This document shows positions 24,661 to 25,113 of a stretch of 25,113 nt of DNA, piece by piece. Origin of the DNA: JASLPR01 sp964496475 (GTDB lineage Bacteria > Chloroflexota > UBA11872 > VXNJ01). The notes beneath the pieces are model-generated. The model was not told where the DNA came from. It did not search any database and worked only from the letters and a program-made list of their open reading frames with translations. The translations under genes were made by a program, and so were the position numbers. How positions within the stretch are numbered: the stretch's first letter is position 1; every line of letters starts with the position of its first letter. The DNA lies in assembly GCA_964496475.1 (NCBI GenBank), contig CAZBZS010000033.1, positions 1 to 25,113 of the forward strand, written 5' to 3'.

Positions 24661-24994
24661 CGTTTCACACGATAACTGGACGGGTTTCGCTCGACCCTCA
24701 ACCCCGTACGCTATAGCGCACAACCCCGGATTCTTGGTCAGAACGACGTCTCCGGTTCAACTCCGGATGTGGGCTCCAGAATTGGTTCTACAAGGACGAT
24801 ACACCCGGTAACTGGACGAGTTTCGCTCGACCCTACCCCCTGCATACCACAGCGCTCAAGTCGACATAACTCCCATTCAGCAGGTTGCGCGTTCTATTCC
24901 CACTCGGGTCAACAAGAACCCGTTCACAGAGTTAGTGGGCCCGATAATTGAGAACTCAGAGCTAGCGACTTGCAGCCACAGTGCCTGTTCAGTA
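24661..24994 (+). repeat. Third tRNA-Thr 3'-end copy with upstream motif and long-repeat copy B
   Basis: Bases 24661-24695 repeat the motif found before the second copy (tttcacacgataactgga and gggtttcgctcgaccct). Bases 24731-24778 repeat the tRNA-Thr 3' half with two differences and the CCA. From 24779 to 24994 the sequence matches the 215-bp flank of the intact tRNA (20886-21100), including a second occurrence of the motif at about 24797-24831. The likeness ends sharply after gttcagta. Confidence 0.9.
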
Positions 24995-25027
24995 AATGTA
25001 GTCCGACCTTCGGCGGCCGGTAGGTCG

Positions 25028-25113
25028 CTAGGTAAGGTCCACCGAGACCACCGCCAGTCCGCCACGCGCCTCGGGGCTAATCTCCAGCGCCTCTAGCGTC
25101 AGTTCGTGGACGC
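25028..25113 (-). CDS. C-terminal end of a gene running in from the right edge
   Basis: On the minus strand one frame is open from the window edge to a TAG at 25030-25028. It encodes about 27 residues ending EISPEARGGLAVVSVDLT. Base use is GC-rich like the chromosomal genes before the tRNA-Thr, and it has the same minus orientation. I do not recognise the product from so short a piece. Confidence 0.4.
   Translation of the reverse strand, partial: VHELTLEALEISPEARGGLAVVSVDLT

Larger units (their letters stand above)
20886..24778 (+). mobile_element. Probable tRNA-Thr-anchored integrated region with two cassettes
   Basis: The intact tRNA-Thr and two downstream copies of its last 48 bases delimit two segments. 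20886-22298 carries an orphan ABC permease; 22299-24778 carries typA and a small-gene remnant. Both main genes are on the plus strand, while the flanking chromosomal genes are on the minus strand. Sampled sequence is clearly lower in GC: 29 of 60 bases in 22801-22860, against 41 of 60 in 18181-18240. The copies start at the anticodon arm and run to CCA, the usual footprint of tyrosine-recombinase attachment sites in tRNA genes. No integrase gene is present in the window, so mobility is inferred. Confidence 0.7.

Noticed and set aside
20886..24994. Integrase or transposase within the repeat-bounded region
   Set aside because: No frame there shows recombinase or transposase motifs; only the permease, typA and small uncertain frames are present.
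24877..25065. 62-codon minus frame in the right-hand long repeat as a gene
   Set aside because: The frame is also kept in the left repeat, but that may only reflect the duplication. There is no known family, and it crosses the repeat boundary into unrelated sequence.

Overview
This window looks like a GC-rich, non-enteric bacterial chromosome, probably from an environmental genome. Most genes sit in tightly packed, often overlapping operons. TTG starts with good Shine-Dalgarno sequences are common (trxB, the small act-cluster membrane gene, the HAD gene, pncB). An alternative complex III cluster with a split ActB, a cobalamin-riboswitch uptake operon and a DUF-type small membrane protein would fit Chloroflexota or a similar aerobic environmental phylum. 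That assignment is inference, because no rRNA is present.

Layout. Positions 1-71 hold a tRNA-Arg (minus) cut by the window edge. 599-2024 (minus) holds a holin-IV-type membrane protein and thioredoxin reductase. 2134-9918 (minus) is an alternative complex III (quinol:electron acceptor oxidoreductase) operon. In transcription order it reads: small 2-TM protein, actA (pentaheme), actB1 (molybdopterin-fold, Tat), actB2 (Fe-S), actF-like, actC, actD, actE. No terminal oxidase lies next to it. 10227-11078 (minus) is a HAD phosphatase, divergent from a plus-strand xylB-fabZ-GT9 operon (11181-14328). Two tRNA-Ser genes follow. 14572-17500 (minus) holds a small membrane protein, btuD, btuC, a btuF reduced to its C-terminal third, and the cobalamin riboswitch that should control them. 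17579-20622 (minus) is pncB, pncA and a D-threonine-aldolase-like PLP enzyme; pncA and pncB form an NAD salvage pair.

The unusual part is 20810-24994. A complete tRNA-Thr(GGT) is followed by two further copies of its last 48 bases (22251-22298 and 24731-24778). These delimit two segments with lower GC than their neighbours and opposite gene orientation. One carries an orphan sugar-ABC permease, the other a complete typA GTPase plus what looks like a stub of an ADP-ribosylglycohydrolase gene. The first and last copies continue into a further ~215 bp of shared sequence, and a short motif recurs around all copies. No integrase is visible. I read this as a tRNA-anchored array of integrated cassettes. 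Beyond it, the last 86 bases return to GC-rich sequence with the C-terminus of another minus-strand gene.
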